A stretch of 64,000 nt of DNA from Calvatia gigantea (Eukaryota; Basidiomycota; Agaricomycetes; Agaricales; Lycoperdaceae): assembly GCA_025093985.1 (NCBI GenBank), contig JACAAK010000006.1, positions 2,108,001-2,172,000 on the forward strand, written 5' to 3'. The notes under the pieces were generated by a model that worked only from the letters and a program-made list of their open reading frames with translations, did no database searches and was not told the DNA's origin. Of this stretch, positions 59,630 through 64,000 are shown one piece after another (position 1 is the first letter of the stretch; each line of letters opens with the position of its first letter). A program made the translations under genes and the position numbers.

Positions 59630-61675
59630 ATGCCTACTATTTATCAACCACCGCCGTTACCAGGTTTCGGATTACCGTTGGACGTTCAGAACCGTGATAC
59701 ACAAGGCACAATTTTTCCGAATGCCCTCGATCCTTTGCTGGACCACTAGGATTGGGAGGCTCGGTACGTGGACATGATTTACCCATTGAATGTCCTTTTT
59801 TTGGGAGGAGAGAGTGACGATGCGTATTTTTTTCCCAGTATGCCTCCATTCACTCTGCGGGAGATTGCGAATGGTTCAATTCATGAACAAAATCACCGAT
59901 AAACACGACTGGAAGCACAAAGTACGTGCTGATGAAAGAAGTAACTTCTTTTTCACCGCTTAGCACCTCGTCCCCAAGGTCTTCGACGACGCGGTCGCAC
60001 GAAAATGGACTGGTGAAGCGCCCTAACGCCCTGGGCCAAATTTTACGAAGGAGATGGCGAATTATTGCATCGAAGAACTCAAGTACACAGCTGAGCTTTA
60101 CGCGAAAACGGGTTTTCTCAAAGTCTACAATGGAGATGTAGTTAAGTCCGACGTTGCCGTTCCGACCGAGTTACAGGCCGCTCTCAAGGCAGCAATTGCC
60201 CGCTCGAAAACGTCCCCTCCCACAAACAAGACTGGTGTCCTGGCTCCGACAACAAGGTGCTTGACCTCGTCCACCCCTCTCTCTTTCCCCTCGTGCACGG
60301 CTTATCCCGCATCCTCAACAACGAGACCGTGGGCCTCGACGACTGTATTTCCCGTTGTGGACCAGGGTGAGGTTATTCCGGAGCCCTCAGAAAATGAGGC
60401 AAATCTTACCGGGTGGCCGGACACGCGTGCTCTCTACAGCAGGAAATTCCAATGGCTCCCATGCGACGTAGATATCTCAGGCGATACCCCAAGGTGAGCA
60501 AGGGAAAACAGATGGTCCTAGTTCTACTGATCAACACTCTCGCAGGATCGTTAGTTATATCAACAATCTTCATCCGCAAGGACCACAAAGATCTATACAA
60601 CGTGATTGAGAAGATTCATCGAAAAGGTTATCCCGCTGTGGAACGCGACTCTGACGCCCTTGCGTAACTTAGACTTCCCACGTCGCATCGAATATAAATA
60701 TGTCGAGTATGGCAACTTGTATGTCCATACCTACAGGTATGGACCGAAACGACTGCCCGGGGAAGCCATTTATGATTTCGAGGATCAGGTGCGACGAATG
60801 GGCAAATCTTCAGGAAGGAACAAATTCATTGTTCGACCTAATCCTAGTCGCTTCGTTCGGCCATAAACGCAAATCACGGGAGCTGGCTCTCAAGCGGTCG
60901 GTGGGAACCAGGAAGGAGCCGTCGATCTGAAGGCGAATTACGGTGCTACCGGCTTGCAGATCATCGTCAAACTCACCAACATCCATCTCACTCCCGAAAA
61001 ACCCGAATACGGCGGCGGTACGTGGCGTGGCGAAGGGCGTCTGGTGTGTATGACCGGTACACTTTTTCGCGTTCCCGGACTCACCTGCACCTGTCGAAGA
61101 ACGAACATATCTGCGCTACTGCGATCTATTACTACGACAACGAGAACATTACTCCCAGCCACCTGGCTTTCAGGCAACCCTCTGATATCATGAAATTGGA
61201 GGAAGAGATTGTCTACGAAGCAACGGATATGGGTTGGCTCGAATGGATATTTGGCCTCAAAAATAAGGAACCCACTGTCCAAGTGGTTGGCAGCGTGGAA
61301 GCTCGCGAAGGCAGGCTCGTCACCTTCCCCCACCTCCTTCAACACCAAGTCCTATCCTTCAAACTCGCAGACCCAACCAAGCACGGCCATCAGAAAATGC
61401 TCGAATTGTTCCTTGTCGATCCTAATATCAGGATCATTTCGACGGCGAATATTCCTTGTCAACGGCGTGATTGGTGGGGGAGGACGTCACGCGATGTGTT
61501 GACGAAGCTTCCCGTTGAGTTGAGGGATAAGGTCGTCGAGGATGTAGGAGATTTTCCGATCGGCCTGGAACAGGCAAAGCAGCTGAGGGAGGAGTTGACG
61601 GCGGAAAGAAAGGCATTTGCCGATTATCAGAATGAGCGCTTTAATGATGTAGCTGTCTCTCTTCGTGATCTTTGA
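59630..61675 (+). pseudogene. DUF4246 gene copy 3, pseudogene with intact last exon
   Basis: Starts MPTIYQPPPLPGFGLPLD. An in-frame stop (TAG near 59747) replaces a Gln/Trp region codon, and insertions or deletions near 59869 and 60200 break the frame. The last exon (about 61100-61675) is open from NEHICATAIYYYDN to SLRDL. Two of the putative catalytic residues differ: WRGEG instead of WHAEG, and GHQK instead of GHRK. The gene is therefore dead at the 5' end and probably inactive as an enzyme. Confidence 0.75.
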
Positions 61676-61699
61676 ACATTTTCTGTATCCCTAAAAAAG

Positions 61700-61850
61700 T
61701 ACACAACGCCAACTCAGTATCCCTTGCTTTGCAAACAGCGGCCTCAGGTCCTGCCGTTCCGCTACCTCCGCCAAGATTTTAGCCACAGGCGAGTCCCTAC
61801 GCACAGGCGCACTCGAGCCTGCACGATTGCCGCAATGACCACCTATGCCC
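61700..61850 (-). pseudogene. Fragment of the FHA-RING last exon, downstream of DUF4246 copy 3
   Basis: Same stretch as at 58985-59170, more decayed: GGHCGNRAGSSAPVRRDSPV on the minus strand, with the CTACCTCCGCCAAGATT string shared by both fragments on the plus strand. Confidence 0.7.
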
Positions 61851-61854
61851 CAAC

Positions 61855-61912
61855 GCGACACCAAACCCCAATGTCTGCGGTAGGAAAAACTCGATCGGGT
61901 CATGTAGAAGCG
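61855..61912 (-). pseudogene. GH16 fragment fused to the FHA-RING fragment
   Basis: About 55 bp matching the sixth GH16 exon (49708-49768). The string CCCCAATGTCTGCGGTAGGAAAAAC corresponds to caccaatgtctgcggtaag in GH16. The minus strand reads EFFLPQTLGF, equivalent to FFLPQTLVFDI in GH16. It directly follows the ligase last-exon piece. Confidence 0.7.
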
Positions 61913-61949
61913 GCAATCAAGATAATTCCCGGAGAGAGGCGGCCACAGA

Positions 61950-62600
61950 AGAATGGGTGAACGAAGGATTGATGGACTGAGTTTACTCCCGATAATGCCC
62001 TTTGCGGTGACCGTTTACTCTTGGAATGGACGCTATGCTGCTGTGTTTTATCCATTGTGTCGACTCTGTCATTCCTTCCCCTTTAGTTTTGGCTCTGCTT
62101 TGCTCACCATCTATTCTTATTGAGCTGCCGCTCCTAAGCTTCGACCGAAAACAAAACTTGTATTCCACTATTGAGTCATAGAAGCCAAACAGAAACCGAA
62201 AACGCAACATCATCGCTGACGAATTGTGGTAGTGAACTCAAGATTAAAGGATGTGGGTATTTATCCACAGAGCTCAGTAGGGGTACGGGATACAATAAGA
62301 TCCCTCCGTCCAGTGATTTCCCCAGTCCCGAAATGTGTGATAAAAGAATGCACTCCTCTTCTCAGGGGTGGCTCCACAAATTAGAACCCTCATGTTGGGT
62401 GAATATCGCTGAAAAGCCTCCAGTTCAGCTATGAACTTTTGTGCAGTTTGAGGGGAATCCGGGGACTAAGATATAGACATTGAGTGCTAGAAATCGGGTA
62501 CGAGCTGCTTTCCTACCGAATGTTCTGCAACCCCACCGCAAAATATGCGAAATGGTTTGTTTCTTTGATGGTCGAGGTGACCAAATTTAAGATCATTGCA
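61950..62600. other. No identifiable gene
   Basis: Short ORFs on both strands; no match to local families, no repeats seen. Confidence 0.4.
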
Positions 62601-62609
62601 ATCGAACTA

Positions 62610-64000
62610 ATCGGACTAGTTCTCTGTCTTCAAGTTCTTCGCGAAAGTCCTAGAAGGCCCGTGTGTCAATTCGCAAGAACTATGAAGTATAACGACAGGT
62701 ACGAACATGCCAGAGCCTAAACAGCCATTCAATAAATTTTTCTGGTTGGTACCCATTTGAGTAGAGTTCAGCCGTGTTGGATCCGAGATAAAACATCCAA
62801 GCACTCGGATCGGTCCCTCCCATGACAAAAATGGACCCCTCCTCCGAGCACTCTTGAGGTCCCCGGTTACAGCGTAATACAACGCAGCTTCCGCATCAAG
62901 CCTGAGATCCCGGTTAAAATCCCTTTTTGCCTTTCCGGTACAGTTGGCACATTAGATTGGCTATTACTGGCCCATAGACTTTGAAGGTAGATTGCATAAA
63001 GGCGTTGAACGATGTCCATCAGCTGATTCATCAAGGCTGATAAAAAGCCTCTTCGATCCTGATTGGATCTGTTAAGTAGTCTGCAAACGAGGCATGGAGA
63101 AACGATACTCCGGATTTATGGGCGCTGCTTTGGATGTGGATATTTGGAGTACAGAATGGAGTTTGTGGAGAGACGCATAGACGACATTTTGTTCAAGTTC
63201 GAGGATGGTGGATGCTGCCACAAGATTCCGAGATTTGAGATGGAGAACAGCCTGTATCAGATAAATGAATGCCTCGTGCGCAAAGAGCAAATCCAAGAAT
63301 TCGTCCTCGTGTTTTGCCACAGTGGCGCCGGGACCGACACTGAGGAATCTCTATGTATAATGCATCAAGGAGGGCGAAGGGGTGATCATTAGTTACTAGT
63401 CACCCCAGGCACGGTCAATGACCGTTAGGATCAGGTTGAGTCGTGATACAGGATCGGCAAAGTCGATAGTTTCCAATAAAACGGACTGCCGTTGTCGCGA
63501 ATACGAAAGAGACCAGACGCACCATTGGCGAGCTTGAGGAACTGCCTCTCGCTCGGCCAGTTCGAAGGGATATGCGTGAAGCGTTTTCGGATGGTCTTGA
63601 AACTCGCCCTCAAGTAACGCTCAACGTCTTGACAAGCCTCGGTCGAGTCAATTGGCATGTACTCTCCCAATGGCTCGGAGCAATGGACTCGTCTGCAAAT
63701 AGTCGCTGTTATGTGTGGTTCAGGCCGACTTGCAATTACCCAGACAAGGGGAGTTTGCGGAAAAGTTGAGAACAAACTCGCTGATCAGTCGCACGATTTC
63801 GCACTGGGCATCCACTCCTTCACACTCATTCGATCCGTCCAGCAGTATTCCCCGAGGTCCCTTCCCATTTTCGAGCCCTTGTATTCCGAACGGCTCGACA
63901 ATGAAGATCCGGAATTGTTCTTTCATCCCTTTCTTCAACAAGGTTGGATCAAGCGCTATTTGTTCAGCGACGTATACTCGATAGGAGGGTATCCCTGACA
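62610..64000 (-). pseudogene. Inverted NACHT NTPase remnant, runs off the right edge
   Basis: The only NACHT copy on the minus strand. From right to left: MKEQFRIFIVEPFGIQGL (about 63930), Walker B decayed to LLDGSNECEG, VWVIASRPEPHI (about 63740), STEACQDVERYL, LKLANGASGLF, NVVYASLHKLHSVLQI (about 63150) and YYAVTGDLKSARRRGPF (about 62870). Several deletions and frameshifts. Sequence is closer to A to E than to the older remnants. The Walker A region, if present, lies beyond the window. Confidence 0.8.

Overview
The window looks like a gene-duplication hotspot in a basidiomycete (Agaricomycete-type) fungus. Genes have several short GT-AG introns (about 50-75 nt). The families are fungal: compact NACHT NTPases (NLR-like proteins), a Dma1/CHFR-like FHA-RING ubiquitin ligase, a GPI-anchored GH16 glucanase and the fungal DUF4246 family. 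I see no rRNA, tRNA, CRISPR array or prokaryotic operon.

Region 1 (1-49.2 kb) is a scrambled tandem array of a two-gene unit: an FHA-RING gene on the minus strand, head to head with a NACHT gene on the plus strand. Five recent NACHT paralogs (A to E here) start near 11.5, 17.8, 31.3, 36.3 and 43.1 kb and share a five-exon structure. A, C and D are open from end to end; B has a C-terminal frameshift; E is a multi-frameshift pseudogene. An older, much more decayed NACHT subfamily is left at about 1.4-2.9, 9.8-10.3, 23.3-24.9 and 40.6-41.6 kb. At least eleven FHA-RING copies or pieces lie between them. All are broken except the best-preserved one at 46.2-49.2 kb, the likely parent, which also carries single-base frameshifts. 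A hAT-like MITE (10.4 kb), a solo LTR (30.7 kb) and a 91-bp palindrome (35.7 kb) mark later events; the MITE and the LTR can be checked against empty paralogous sites in the same window.

Region 2 (49.3-50.9 kb) is a GH16 gene on the minus strand with signal peptide, catalytic motif and GPI tail, carrying several 1-nt frameshifts.

Region 3 (51-62 kb) holds three decayed tandem copies of a DUF4246 gene. Copies 2 and 3 are each followed by a small antisense piece of the FHA-RING C-terminal exon, and the last piece is joined to a GH16 fragment. So this region shares its duplication history with the NACHT array. Region 4 (62.6 kb to the right edge) is an inverted NACHT remnant that runs off the window.

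The only clearly complete protein-coding genes are NACHT-A, -C and -D and probably an orphan minus-strand gene at 4.5-5.6 kb. The biology suggested is a fast-evolving fungal NLR (self/non-self recognition type) cluster that duplicated together with its divergent neighbour and left a trail of ligase pseudogenes. That role is inferred from the family and the locus structure, not shown by the sequence.
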